A stretch of DNA of 64,000 nucleotides from Halobacteria archaeon AArc-dxtr1 (GCA_025517425.1 JAOPJY010000004.1:62001-126000); one strand, 5' to 3'; positions 10,489 through 23,109 are shown, counted from the stretch's first letter. Notes: generated by a model not told the origin, from the sequence alone. Translations and numbers: made by a program.

Positions 10489-10561
10489 CACGTTATGTGT
10501 GAGTGTGTACCTACATTCACCGCCAAATATCCTCCTGGCCTTGGGCCAGGAGTAGTATAGC

Positions 10562-12034
<1,473 letters not shown>

Positions 12035-12092
12035 CAGAACGGGACCAGGACGATGTCCTGGCCCACCACAACGTGGCGCTTTGCGCCACACT

Positions 12093-12117
12093 GTCCGTGT
12101 TCGAACGACCACCGTGT
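12093..12117 (+). other. Right arm of pre-16S processing stem
   Basis: gtccgtgttcg then gacc and cgtgt, complementary to the left arm at 10463-10488. The stem encloses 16S and excludes tRNA-Ala, so 16S and the tRNA would be released separately. Confidence 0.65.
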
Positions 12118-12175
12118 CGGCCGACCGGGCACCTTTGAACTACCAAGGCTAACGAATTGGTCCCCGAGAGGGGAT

Positions 12176-12247
12176 GGGCCCATAGCTCAGTGGTAGAGTG
12201 CCTCCTTTGCAAGGAGGATGCCCTGGGTTCGAATCCCAGTGGGTCCA
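12176..12247 (+). tRNA. tRNA-Ala (anticodon TGC)
   Basis: 72-base tRNA in the 16S-23S spacer. Acceptor gggccca (12176-12182) pairs with tgggtcc (12240-12246), with discriminator A. The anticodon stem cctcc/ggagg frames loop tttgcaa, anticodon TGC at 12208-12210. T-arm is gttcgaatc. The 3' CCA is not encoded. A spacer tRNA-Ala is standard for haloarchaeal rRNA operons. Confidence 0.97.
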
Positions 12248-12397
12248 TCACTCGGGTGACGATCGTGAACCGTGTCCCTTAAGTGGGAGACGGCGCTACG
12301 ATCTAATCCGAACGAAACCGATGCACCACTCCGCGCAAGTGTGGGTGGGAAGGGTTAATGCAGGCCGGCCGTCTACCGGCGTGCAGATGAAACCGTG

Positions 12398-12432
12398 TGT
12401 AAGTGTAGTCCAGGCGTCCACTGGACCCGTTC
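12398..12432 (+). other. Left arm of pre-23S processing stem (bulge-helix-bulge)
   Basis: Outer helix of 16 bases (12398-12413) pairs with 15444-15459. The central helix gcgtcc (12414-12419) pairs with gggcgc (15435-15440). A three-base bulge act (12420-12422) opposes the tail of the 3' side bulge taa (15441-15443), and inner helix ggacccgttc (12423-12432) pairs with gaacgggtcc (15425-15434). Two three-base bulges on opposite strands around a short helix are the splicing-endonuclease target. Confidence 0.8.
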
Positions 12433-12478
12433 CCGGGTCACGATGTTGCGACTTTGTCGCAACGCCGATCCGATGAAC

Positions 12479-15391
<2,913 letters not shown>

Positions 15392-15424
15392 ATCATACTA
15401 CATCGCATTGGATCCGTGATTCGA

Positions 15425-15459
15425 GAACGGGTCCGGGCGCTAACTGGACTACACTTACA
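15425..15459 (+). other. Right arm of pre-23S processing stem
   Basis: Complement of 12398-12432 with the taa bulge at 15441-15443. The paired arms enclose 23S and exclude tRNA-Ala and 5S. Confidence 0.8.
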
Positions 15460-15513
15460 TACGGTCATACCACCGATATTGGCATCGTCGTGGTTCGATT
15501 CCACGAATCGGCG

Positions 15514-15635
15514 TTAAGGCGGCCACAGCGGTGGGGTTACACCCGTACCCATCCCGAACACGGAAGTTAAGCCCGCCTGCGTTTCGGCGAGTACTGGAGT
15601 GGGAGACCCTCTGGGAAATCCGATTCGCCGCCTCC
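15514..15635 (+). rRNA. rrf: 5S ribosomal RNA
   Basis: About 122 bases beginning ttaaggcggccacagcggtg and including tacccatcccgaacacgg, the universal 5S loop. The 3' strand cgccgcctcc closes helix I with the 5' ggcggcc. Placed 120 bases after 23S. Confidence 0.95.
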
Positions 15636-15671
15636 ACTCATACTGCGATCCACATCGGATCGCTGCAATTA

Positions 15672-15707
15672 CCCTCGCACAGTGACGACGCTGTGCGGGG
15701 GTTTTTT
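15672..15707 (+). terminator. Hairpin plus T-run terminator after 5S
   Basis: An 11-bp hairpin (ccctcgcacag at 15672-15682 with ctgtgcggggg at 15691-15701, one G-T pair) with an eight-base loop, followed directly by six Ts (15702-15707). This is an intrinsic-type terminator ending the rRNA transcript before tRNA-Cys. A U-run stop is expected in Archaea; the long hairpin is not required there and is notable. Confidence 0.7.
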
Positions 15708-15735
15708 GCGTGTATGGATCGGCCATACCGCTACG

Positions 15736-15742
15736 CTTAAAC
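15736..15742 (+). promoter_or_regulatory. Promoter of tRNA-Cys (TATA-like box)
   Basis: cttaaac box 26-32 bases before the mature tRNA 5' end at 15768, after the 5S terminator, so tRNA-Cys may be transcribed on its own. Confidence 0.5.
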
Positions 15743-15767
15743 AATCACAGTTGCTACTGACACGTGC

Positions 15768-15843
15768 GCCAAGGTGGCAGAGTCCGGCCGAACGCAGCGG
15801 CCTGCAGAGCCGCCCACCGCCGGTTCAAATCCGGCCCTTGGCT
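15768..15843 (+). tRNA. tRNA-Cys (anticodon GCA)
   Basis: 76-base tRNA with acceptor gccaagg/ccttggc (15768-15774 and 15836-15842). The anticodon stem gcggc/gccgc frames loop ctgcaga; anticodon GCA is at 15804-15806. T-arm is gttcaaatc. A distal tRNA-Cys after 5S is a common haloarchaeal arrangement. No encoded CCA. Confidence 0.96.
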
Positions 15844-16405
15844 TACATCAAAATCCTCACAATCCAATCGCGGTTGGGAGGTTCAGTCGCGCACTTCCGC
15901 GGCTGACGAAGCTGTTTCCCATACTTCTGAGCGACGCGACCAATCCGATTTCATGAGACAGTGATCGCGCCGGCTCTCTCTATGAGGGTACACGATCGCT
16001 CGCAGATGTGGGTTGGCACGACGAGTACACACTTGCCTGGAAACCCAACTTCACGAGATCTTCTCGCTGTTCAAACTGCGGGCGGTGTTGTGGTACTTTC
16101 GAGGGTCAGGCCGGGGGTTTGGAGCCGTCAAAGGTAACTCCGACCTCTGAGGAGCGTATGGTACCACTGTCTCGACTGCGCGACCGATCTCATCCAGGAA
16201 CAGCACGATATCGATGACCGCGCGAAAGCCGAGCACGAGGTCCGGTGGGAGCGATTGCGATGATGTTCACTGGTTAGTACTCGTGAGTGCCGAGATCCTG
16301 CTCGCTTACCGTGCAGGCTACTTGTTCATATTGCGGCGACGGTTCACCGCCCGCTATCGTGGCCTTCTCTTCGTTCGCGCCACGCACCGCTGACCAGTTC
16401 GTTGC
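15844..16405 (+). other. Gene-poor region with degraded gene remnant
   Basis: About 560 bases with no intact gene. One stretch (16158-16261, plus) reads VWYHCLDCATDLIQEQ and onward to a stop, a CxxC metal-binding tail with acidic, haloarchaeal composition, but the same frame carries a stop (taa) just upstream and no start. A nearby CSNCGRCC-like reading in another frame fits a broken zinc-binding protein. I see no complete gene and treat the stretch as decay next to a tRNA. Confidence 0.4.
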
Positions 16406-16535
16406 ACGGGCCGGGCGCGATTATGAACTACGCCGAGACGTTCCAGTTTGTTCGCTTCGCTCACTCACGGGCTGCGACTCGTCTAGTTCAAATCGCGGCG
16501 GCCGTTTCACTCTTCATGTCCGTTCGTCGTGAAAA

Positions 16536-16556
<21 letters not shown>
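16406..16556. repeat. Repeated and inverted pieces of the tRNA-Lys 3' end
   Basis: The 17 bases acgggccgggcgcgatt occur at 16406-16422 and again at 16535-16551, where they are the 3' end of the minus-strand tRNA-Lys. A 12-base inverted copy of its T-arm, gttcaaatcgcg, is at 16486-16497 (its complement is at 16545-16556). Such copies of a tRNA 3' end are what integrase-mediated insertion and loss leave behind. Confidence 0.55.
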
Positions 16557-16609
<53 letters not shown>

Positions 16610-16663
16610 ATTATCCCGTAGTATCCGTCTATTGCGGTTAAACGTTTCTTTCTGCTGGCCCGG

Positions 16664-17365
16664 TCAGGACTCGTCGAGGTACGTTTCGAGTGCCTCCGCG
16701 ACGACCTCTCCAGGGGGGACGCCGTCCAGCGATGCCTGTTGTCGCAGATCGCGATAGGTCGAGGCCGGAAGCGTCAACTCGATCGTGCCCAACCCGACGT
16801 CGCAGTCGGCCAGCGCGCGATCGATGGGGTCTCCGTTGTTGACGGCGCTTGCGACGCTGCGAACCTGGCGCACCGTCAGGTCTCCGTCGAGTGTCGCCCA
16901 GGCCAGAAGAAGGCGATACTCTCCGCTAACCCGAGCGATGTGTTTGGCCGCCGTCGGCGCGATTGCACCGAGGGCCACCTGTCTGCGGACCGATCGCGGC
17001 AGATCGTGGACGCGGGCCCACTTGCGGATGAACGAGACGTTGGCGTCGCCACCGGCTCGCTTCGCTGCTGCCTTATACGATCCTTCGCCGCGGACGAGAG
17101 CTGCACAGGCCGCTGCTCCTCGGAGCATATAGAGGTGGTCTTCTGCCCCGGTCCCGGCTGCGAACTCCCGGACGGTCTCTGCGGCTCTGGCAAGGCTCTC
17201 GGCGTCGTCCGGATCGAACTGGACTGCCTCGCGTGCTCGCGTCCCGGCGACAGACTCGTCGCCGCGGATGACGGGCGCGCCGACAGGGGACTTTCGATCG
17301 GTCGGTATCGGCTCACCGCTCTGGCCCTGACTGCGGTCCCCGTCTCGCGTCCGGTCGTCGCTCAT
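16664..17365 (-). CDS. DUF7119-type haloarchaeal protein
   Basis: 233 residues. A variable, polar N-terminus to about residue 50 is followed by an alpha-helical core: DPDDAESLARAAETVREFA, MLRGAAACAALVRGEGSYKA, AAKRAGGDANVSFIRKWARVH and PRSVRRQVALGAIAPTAAKHI. The last two look like a helix-turn-helix/ParB-like DNA-recognition region. The C-terminal LTLPASTYRDLRQQASLDGV is ribbon-helix-helix-like. Family name by recognition; the DNA-binding role is inference. It begins 44 bp from the short gene at 17410-17553, same strand. Confidence 0.75.
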   Translation of the reverse strand: MSDDRTRDGDRSQGQSGEPIPTDRKSPVGAPVIRGDESVAGTRAREAVQFDPDDAESLARAAETVREFAAGTGAEDHLYMLRGAAACAALVRGEGSYKAAAKRAGGDANVSFIRKWARVHDLPRSVRRQVALGAIAPTAAKHIARVSGEYRLLLAWATLDGDLTVRQVRSVASAVNNGDPIDRALADCDVGLGTIELTLPASTYRDLRQQASLDGVPPGEVVAEALETYLDES

Positions 17366-17409
17366 CGCTCCCTCTTTCGAGCCGAGCCGTCAAAAGTGCC
17401 CGTATCGCG

Positions 17410-17553
17410 TCACTCCTCGCGTTGTTCAGCGAGGTGTTCCCAGATTTCCGTACAGCCAGCGCCGACCTCGACGTCGTCGAGATGGGCGTCATCCCGTGGA
17501 TCGTCGTCGTCCTCGTCTGGAGGCTCCATCGTACACTTCGCTCCGTCAGTCAT
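17410..17553 (-). CDS. 47-residue conserved-looking haloarchaeal protein (GCTEIWEHL)
   Basis: Short gene from ATG 17553 to TGA 17410. Residues: an acidic middle (EPPDEDDDDPRDDAHLDD) and the tail VEVGAGCTEIWEHLAEQREE. The GCTEIWEHL tail is one I associate with small haloarchaeal proteins; codon third positions are mostly G/C. Upstream of, and same strand as, the DUF7119-type gene, so probably cotranscribed. Two Cys (residues 7 and 34) could bind metal. No function known. Confidence 0.65.
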   Translation of the reverse strand: MTDGAKCTMEPPDEDDDDPRDDAHLDDVEVGAGCTEIWEHLAEQREE

Positions 17554-17816
17554 GTGTCCTCCATTTGCTTCGCAGGTCGGTCGTTTCGTTTGGCTGTCGA
17601 CTCATATCTCCCCGTTCGAACGGTATGTGCATAAGTTCGTTTTCCCAAGCAATCAATACCCGTACTCACCCGTACCGGAATGGATAGCCGCTATCTCGGT
17701 TTCCGACGCGTCGCTGAATCAGCTCTCTCCGAGGCTTTGGCACTGATTAGTATCACCACGACGGTAATCCTTGCACAGGTCAACGCTGAAATAGCCGCTC
17801 GCACTGATCGACACGT

Positions 17817-18131
17817 ATGGCCATCGCACTGCGGACACTCGATGACGGCGCGTGGATCAGCGTCAACGACGCTCGACAGGTGAGCGTAAGCGACGTCTGG
17901 ACGCTCTCGCGTGGCGTCTTCTGTGATTGCGAGCCAGCCTACATTTTGCTCGAGGGGTTTTACGACGTTAGCGTCGACGGCGCGATCGTCTTCGCCGGTG
18001 CAGTGGGGCAGTGCCTCGACTGTGGGACGCGCGACTCCATCGACCAGCTTCCAGTGGGACGTCTCGTCGACGGTGAGTTCGAGCCTTACGACCCCGCTGG
18101 CATTCAGTCGACGCTCGAACCCGAGTCATAA
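17817..18131 (+). CDS. Small protein with two Cys pairs, unknown function
   Basis: 104 residues. Beta-rich, with pairs CDCEP (residues 36-38) and CLDCGT (66-69), a possible zinc site. No signal peptide. The acidic composition and frame fit a haloarchaeal protein, and the family is not recognised. About 140 bp upstream of the nitrite/sulfite reductase on the same strand. Confidence 0.6.
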   Translation: MAIALRTLDDGAWISVNDARQVSVSDVWTLSRGVFCDCEPAYILLEGFYDVSVDGAIVFAGAVGQCLDCGTRDSIDQLPVGRLVDGEFEPYDPAGIQSTLEPES

Positions 18132-18270
18132 CGTTACCTCCCTGTCTGGAGGTCGACTCGAACCGTCCCACTACAATGAGGCAACAATATCCGCTACGCG
18201 GTAGCTCCGGGGGTAACTGACGAAACACGTCGGGGTTTACGTGATCAGTGCATGGCTAGGGACAACGATG

Positions 18271-20043
18271 CCTACCGACGTCGAGCAGTGGAAGGACGAA
18301 CTATACGGGACCGATATTCGTGCCGAGATCGATCGCTTCGCCGAGGCGGGCTGGGAGTCGATCCCTGAAGACGAGCGAGACGCGTGGTTCGAGCGGTTCA
18401 AGTGGTACGGTCTGTACCACCAGCGAGCCGGCCAGGAGTCGTACTTCATGCTCCGGGTCGGGCCGCCAAGTGGCATTCTTGAACCCGGACAGTTTCGCCG
18501 ACTCGTCGAAATCGCCGACGAGTACTCTCGCGGCCCGGTCGAGAACCCCGAGTTCGGGAACGGCTGGCTCGACGTCACCACACGCCAGGCGGTCCAGTTT
18601 CACTGGATTCGACTCGAGGACGTCCCGGATCTCTTCGACGATCTCGACGAGGTAGGTCTTTCTGCCGTTCAAGCCTGCGGTGACTCGTGGCGAAACATCG
18701 TCGGCTGTCCCGTCGCCGGCAAGGACAAACACGAACACGTCGACGCCCACGAGTTTGCTCACGAACTCAACGACACGTTCAAAGAAAACGAGGCACACTC
18801 GAACCTCCCACGGAAGTGGAAGGTCTCTGTCACGGGGTGTGACGAGGGCTGTGGCCAGGGCGACATCAACGACCTGGCGTTCGAACCGGCCCGTAAGGAG
18901 ATAGACGGCGAGACGGTCACGGGCTACAACGTCCGCGTCGGCGGTGGCCTCTCCCGAAACGAGCCGCGCTTTGCACGCAACATCGACGTCTTCGCCACGC
19001 CGGAGCAGGCCGTCGAGGTCGCAGGCGGTATCTCTGCACTCTTTCGCGACCACGGCGACCGCGAGAACCGGTACAACGCCCGAATCAAGTTCCTCGTCGA
19101 CGAGTGGGGTCCGGAGAAGCTCCGCGAGATCCTCCAGGAGGACTACGTCGACTTCGAACTCGAGACGGCTGGGGAAGACCTGCGCGATTCGTACAGCTAC
19201 AACTCCGGCAGCGGCGACGGGAAGCAAGACCACATCGGCGTTCACGAGCAAGCCGACGGCAACTACTACGTTGGCTTGAACGTCCTCGTCGGTCGCATCG
19301 GCGTCGACGAAGCTTACGAGATCGCAGACGCCGCCGAGGAGTACGCCTCCGGCGAGGTCCGACTGACCCAGCGCCAGAACATCATCCTCACCGACGTGCC
19401 CGAGGAGAATCTCGATGACCTCCTCGCCGAACCCGTCTTCGAGACGTACAGTCCGGACCCACACCCCTTCCAGCGCGGCTCGATCGCCTGTACCGGCACC
19501 GAGTTCTGCTCGCTCTCGATCGTCGAGACGAAAAATCGCCAGGTGCGCTTTGCGCGCTGGCTGAAAGCGAACGTCGACCTTCCCGACGGCGTCGAGGACT
19601 TCCACATCCACCTCTCGGGCTGTACCGCCTCCTGTGCCCAGCCCCAGATCGCGGACGTCTCGCTGCGGGGCATGAAGACCCGCAAGAACGGCGAACCCGT
19701 CGAAGCCCTCGACATCGGTCTCGGCGGCGGGCTCGGCGAGAACCCGCAGTTTGCCTCCTGGGTTGCCGAGCGGGTCGCCGCCGACGAGGTTCCAGGCGCT
19801 ATCAAGAACCTGCTTGCGAACTTCGAGGCGGCCCGCGACGGCGAGGAGAGTTTCCGTGAGTTCGTCGAGGCTCGCGACGACGAGGACCTCGCTGACCTCA
19901 TCGAACCTGAGGAGACGAGCTACGAGGATCCGTTCCTCCACAACACGAAGCGGACCTGGTACCCCTACGCCGAAGAGGACGACTTAGACGCCAGTCCTGC
20001 GCCTGCGAAGGCAGACGGCACGCCAATCCCGTCTGACGACTGA
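18271..20043 (+). CDS. Siroheme nitrite/sulfite reductase
   Basis: 590 residues from ATG 18271 (MPTDVEQWKDEL). Two ferredoxin-like/siroheme repeats are visible. The DVTTRQAVQFHW motif near 110 and the KVSVTGCDEGCGQGDINDL segment (about 185) mark the first half. RLTQRQNIILTD marks the second. Cysteines of the coupled [4Fe-4S]-siroheme are C407, C413 (ACTGTEFCS) and C451, C455 (SGCTASCAQ), C-x5-C and C-x3-C. Catalyses six-electron reduction of nitrite to ammonia or sulfite to sulfide using ferredoxin. Nitrite versus sulfite cannot be decided; no other nitrogen or sulfur genes flank it. The frame opens at 18241, but ATG 18271 has the better start. Confidence 0.92.
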   Translation, partial: PTDVEQWKDELYGTDIRAEIDRFAEAGWESIPEDERDAWFERFKWYGLYHQRAGQESYFMLRVGPPSGILEPGQFRRLVEIADEYSRGPVENPEFGNGWLDVTTRQAVQFHWIRLEDVPDLFDDLDEVGLSAVQACGDSWRNIVGCPVAGKDKHEHVDAHEFAHELNDTFKENEAHSNLPRKWKVSVTGCDEGCGQGDINDLAFEPARKEIDGETVTGYNVRVGGGLSRNEPRFARNIDVFATPEQAVEVAGGISALFRDHGDRENRYNARIKFLVDEWGPEKLREILQEDYVDFELETAGEDLRDSYSYNSGSGDGKQDHIGVHEQADGNYYVGLNVLVGRIGVDEAYEIADAAEEYASGEVRLTQRQNIILTDVPEENLDDLLAEPVFETYSPDPHPFQRGSIACTGTEFCSLSIVETKNRQVRFARWLKANVDLPDGVEDFHIHLSGCTASCAQPQIADVSLRGMKTRKNGEPVEALDIGLGGGLGENPQFASWVAERVAADEVPGAIKNLLANFEAARDGEESFREFVEARDDEDLADLIEPEETSYEDPFLHNTKRTWYPYAEEDDLDASPAPAKADGTPIPSDD

Positions 20044-20119
20044 TCTCGCAGTCGTTTCTCTATCCTGGTTACGGTATCACTGGCGCCGGGTCTAAGTGCA
20101 CTCGACACCGTCTTCGACT

Positions 20120-20404
20120 ATGGCCGACCGACTGATGAAGGTAAACGCCTACACGACGCTCGATCTCGTCGACGCGACTGTGACGGGACACGATTTCGAG
20201 ACGACGTCCGTCGCCGTCGTGAACGCGACTGCGCCCCGCGAACAGCCGGACAGCGTACGCCTCCAACTCGAACTCGACAACATGACCGAACAGCACTTCC
20301 CGGCACATATGGAGGAACTCGAGTTGACGCCCGAGCAGGCTCGAACGCTCGCTGACGACCTCCAGAAGCACGCCAATCGCGTCGAGGACGAACTCGCCGA
20401 GTGA
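20120..20404 (+). CDS. DUF6360 family protein
   Basis: 94 residues: MADRLMKVNAYTTLDLVDAT then a beta-sheet core (FETTSVAVVNATA, SVRLQLELDNM) and helix ELTPEQARTLADDLQKHANR. No signal peptide, no catalytic motif. 76 bp after the nitrite/sulfite reductase stop and on the same strand, so it may be cotranscribed. The function of this haloarchaeal family is unknown. Confidence 0.8.
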   Translation: MADRLMKVNAYTTLDLVDATVTGHDFETTSVAVVNATAPREQPDSVRLQLELDNMTEQHFPAHMEELELTPEQARTLADDLQKHANRVEDELAE

Positions 20405-20459
20405 CGCTCCGAACGCACGGACGTACCGTTTTTTGTCGCTCGGGCCCGATACGGTCTGT

Positions 20460-20933
20460 ATGACGACTGTCGATCCGTCGGCAGCTCCCGACCGTTCGAT
20501 TCGGGGGGCCGAGCGAGCTGATCTGCTGGGGATCGTCAGGATCGAGAACGCCTCGTTCTCACAGCCCTGGCCCTATGACGCCTTCGAGAGCTTCTTAGCG
20601 GAGCCGGGGTTTCTGGTCGCGACGGAGGGTGGTCGGATCACCGGCTACGTCGTCGCCGACGTGACGCCCTCGCTTGGCTGTCGGCTCGGCCACATCAAGG
20701 ATCTCGCCGTCCACCCGGACCGGCGTGGAACCGGGATCGGTTCGACGTTGCTTGGTCGAGCACTCGTCGTTCTGGCGGCCCACGGCGCCACGTCAGTAAA
20801 ACTCGAAGTTCGACCCTCCAATGACGGAGCCAGATCCCTCTACCGTCGGTTCGGATTCGAGCCGACCCGGCGACTCGACGGCTACTACGGCGACGGCGAG
20901 GATGCTCTCGTGATGGTTCGTGACCTCGGCTGA
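20460..20933 (+). CDS. rimI: RimI-like GNAT N-acetyltransferase
   Basis: 157 residues from ATG 20460. GNAT fold with acetyl-CoA motif A: GHIKDLAVHPDRRGTGIGS (Arg-Arg-Gly-x-Gly-x-Gly) at about 80-98. The opening IRGAERADLLGIVRIENASF and the end ARSLYRRFGFEPTRR fit ribosomal-protein-alanine/N-terminal acetyltransferases, which modify protein N-termini. Substrate is inferred from family. It overlaps no neighbour and starts 56 bp after DUF6360. Confidence 0.88.
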   Translation: MTTVDPSAAPDRSIRGAERADLLGIVRIENASFSQPWPYDAFESFLAEPGFLVATEGGRITGYVVADVTPSLGCRLGHIKDLAVHPDRRGTGIGSTLLGRALVVLAAHGATSVKLEVRPSNDGARSLYRRFGFEPTRRLDGYYGDGEDALVMVRDLG

Positions 20934-20980
20934 CGCCGTCGGGCGCATCCGTTTTGGGGCTCGCGTTCGAATCAACCAGT

Positions 20981-21382
20981 ATGGGATACGCCTGTCCGGT
21001 CTGCGATGTCCAGGAGGCAGACGCAGTCCACCTCGCGAACCACCTCGCCGTCACCGCCTCGCTGGGCCGCGAGGAGCACCGCTCGTGGCTCGACGATCAC
21101 GCCCCCGACTGGCAGGGGTGCAGTCCGGCTGAACTCGGAGAGATCGTCGCCGAGTACGCTGACGAAGTCGAGACGCCCGAATTCGAACGCGGTCCCGGCC
21201 GATCTCCCTCGATCGACGCCGCACACCAGCGCGGCTCCGAACGTCCACACCCCGAATCCGATACCGATCTGGATCCGGAGGCTGCTGCAGTACTCGAGGA
21301 GGCTCGAGAGCTGACCCGGCAGCGACAGTCTGCTGATGGTTCCGGTACTACTGTCTCCGACGCCGACACCGAAACCGAGTAA
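20981..21382 (+). CDS. DUF5810 zinc-finger-like protein
   Basis: 133 residues from ATG 20981. MGYACPVCDVQEADAVHLANH has C-x2-C followed by H-x3-H, a C2H2-type zinc site, then helices (SWLDDHAPDWQG; ELGEIVAEYADEVE) and an acidic, low-complexity tail. Recognised as the haloarchaeal DUF5810 family; nucleic-acid or protein binding is inferred. Lies 25 bp before the DUF5809 gene, its usual partner. Confidence 0.82.
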   Translation: MGYACPVCDVQEADAVHLANHLAVTASLGREEHRSWLDDHAPDWQGCSPAELGEIVAEYADEVETPEFERGPGRSPSIDAAHQRGSERPHPESDTDLDPEAAAVLEEARELTRQRQSADGSGTTVSDADTETE

Positions 21383-21407
21383 CGCCCGGAGGATCACCCG
21401 TTCGCAT

Positions 21408-21818
21408 ATGCACACGACAGGGACGTTCGATCCGGCCTCGATGAAAGCGGCTCGTGAGCGATACGCCGAGGTCGGCCCTGCAGCCCAGACGGTCGTCCGC
21501 GAGGTCGCCCGCACGATGGAGTTCGATCGCCAGGAGTACGACGACCGCGTCTCGAGCGACGTCGTCGAGACGGCCCGAGACGCACTGTTTGCGAGCCTAC
21601 TCTCCGTCCACGTCGGAACGCGCGAGGAGTACGAGGCGTGGCGCGAAGAGTACGACGGCGAGGTCGTCGAGGCCGGCCACGAGGCCGTCGACCGCGTCGT
21701 CTGGCACGCCGGCCCCGACGGTGAGGCCGTCGCGGCAACGTTCCAGGAGGAAGAAGACGCTGCGATCGCGACGCTGCGCCGGCAGGCGTTCGGACGGCTC
21801 TACCGAGACGAACTGTAG
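21408..21818 (+). CDS. DUF5809 family protein
   Basis: 136 residues from ATG 21408. All-helical: FDPASMKAARERYAEVGPAA, QTVVREVARTMEFDRQEYDD and DALFASLLSVHVGTREEY, then KVWHAGPDGEAVAA-like and AAIATLRRQAFGRLYRDEL. Paired with DUF5810 upstream, suggesting joint action. No motif gives a function. The frame opens earlier (21336), but that part overlaps the DUF5810 gene and does not look coding. Confidence 0.82.
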   Translation: MHTTGTFDPASMKAARERYAEVGPAAQTVVREVARTMEFDRQEYDDRVSSDVVETARDALFASLLSVHVGTREEYEAWREEYDGEVVEAGHEAVDRVVWHAGPDGEAVAATFQEEEDAAIATLRRQAFGRLYRDEL

Positions 21819-21898
21819 CTCGCCGATATCGATCTGCAGTCTCCTCACACCGCGCACGAAGCGCTACCTATTCCAGCGCTCGATTCTCATTCCAACCG

Positions 21899-22504
21899 AT
21901 GACAGACGCCGACGAGTGGTCTCTGATCGACGCCGAAACCGAGTACGAGACGGGCTGGTACGATGGCGGATACGATCTGGTCGAACAGCCCGACGGCAGC
22001 AAAAAGCGCTACTACTGGGCCGATCTGCCGCCGGCGGTCGTCGTCGTCGCGCGCCTCGATGCCACTGCTGTCGAGCGCGTCGATGCCGACACCACACCGT
22101 CATCGGACGCCGACACTCCAGCGTCCGGCGATCGACTCCTGTTCGTCGAACAGTACCGGCCCGCGATCCGCGAACACCACCTCGAGCTTCCGGCTGGCAT
22201 CGTCGAAGACGGCGAGTCCTACACCGAGGCGGCCGCCCGTGAACTCGAAGAAGAGACCGGATTCTCCCCTTCGAGTACCCTCCTCCTCCAGGAGTATGCG
22301 GTCGCGACGGGCGTCTTGCGCCACGATCGCGCAATCGTGTACGCTGACGGACTCGTCCCTGGCGAGCGCGATCTCGATGGGAACGAGTTCCTCGAGGTGA
22401 CGACGGTGCCCGTCGAGGACGCACTCTCTCGCGCCCGCGAGTCGCCGGCCAACGACGCGACGCTCAGCGCGCTGTTGCTCGCGAGCGAGGACGGCCTTCT
22501 GTAG
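21899..22504 (+). CDS. Nudix hydrolase, ADP-ribose pyrophosphatase-like
   Basis: 201 residues. The Nudix box GIVEDGESYTEAAARELEEE continues TGF (about residues 100-122), with REL, EE and G intact. The N-terminus (ETEYETGWYDGGYDLVEQPD) and substrate-loop residues resemble ADP-ribose/NDP-sugar pyrophosphatases. It hydrolyses an X-linked nucleoside diphosphate; specificity is not visible. Cotranscription with neighbours is possible: 80 bp after DUF5809, 75 bp before the rhodanese. Confidence 0.9.
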   Translation: MTDADEWSLIDAETEYETGWYDGGYDLVEQPDGSKKRYYWADLPPAVVVVARLDATAVERVDADTTPSSDADTPASGDRLLFVEQYRPAIREHHLELPAGIVEDGESYTEAAARELEEETGFSPSSTLLLQEYAVATGVLRHDRAIVYADGLVPGERDLDGNEFLEVTTVPVEDALSRARESPANDATLSALLLASEDGLL

Positions 22505-22579
22505 CCGTACTGCCGGGGTCTGTCGGCGGCACTTCCCGGATCCGTGTACTTTTCCTCTCCCCCGTTCCAAACACGGACG

Positions 22580-22948
22580 ATGGACGGCGAGATCTCCCCG
22601 GCCGAGGTACACGAACTGCTCTCCGCCGACGAGGACGTCTGCATTGTGGACATCCGTGACCAGCACAGCTTCGAACGGAGCCGAATTCCGGGCAGTCAGA
22701 ACCTCCCCTTTCACGAACTCTCCGGCCGCGTGGATGAGCTCACAGACGAAGACCACATCGTGACCGTCTGCCCGCACGGCAAAGCCAGCGTGCAGGCGGC
22801 TCGGCTCGTCGGCTCCTACGAGGGAACCGCTGACGCCCGCGTCGAGAGCATGGCTGGCGGACTCGAGGAGTACGGCATCCAGTTTGGCCTTCGACGCGAG
22901 GACGACGCGCCAGCCGAGGAGTCGGCAGACGCGGATGCGCCCTTCTAG
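22580..22948 (+). CDS. Rhodanese-like protein
   Basis: 122 residues from ATG 22580 (MDGEISPAEVHEL). Single rhodanese domain: VCIVDIRDQHSFERSRIPGS, then active-site Cys in VTVCPHGKASVQAARLV, a typical CxxGxxS loop variant (C-P-H-G-K-A-S). Sulfur-carrier or sulfurtransferase role by family. C-terminal EEYG...FGLRRED tail is acidic. Starts 75 bp after the Nudix gene. Confidence 0.9.
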   Translation: MDGEISPAEVHELLSADEDVCIVDIRDQHSFERSRIPGSQNLPFHELSGRVDELTDEDHIVTVCPHGKASVQAARLVGSYEGTADARVESMAGGLEEYGIQFGLRREDDAPAEESADADAPF

Positions 22949-23109
22949 CCGAGGTTGAAACTGGCCGCAGTGTACGCTGTGAAGTTTGTTTACAGCGTGA
23001 GAACACTGCTCGCGGCGATCGGTCGACGAGAACACCAGTCCGATCGCTCGGGCGTACGTGGTGAAGAGTGGATCGCGCGGTTCGGAAGCCGTCTCGGCTT
23101 AGACGGGTA

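Larger units (their letters stand above)
9780..10561 (+). promoter_or_regulatory. rRNA operon promoter and leader region
   Basis: About 780 bases without a credible gene between the winged-helix regulator and 16S rRNA. Small frames in it are short, unconserved and cross the promoter elements, so I reject them. The stretch contains up to five tandem promoters (listed separately), and from 10463 the left arm of the 16S processing stem. A GC-rich hairpin-like run (ctcctggccttgggccaggag, 10530-10550) lies just before the mature 16S 5' end. Confidence 0.8.

Noticed and set aside
9782-10502. Several short frames upstream of 16S
   Set aside because: They cross the tandem promoters and processing stem and resemble no protein.
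15844-16535. Short frames next to tRNA-Cys
   Set aside because: Interrupted frames and tRNA-like repeats; at best a decayed remnant.
18301-19941. 546-residue minus-strand frame opposite nitrite/sulfite reductase
   Set aside because: Valine/leucine-rich shadow; the plus strand has siroheme motifs.
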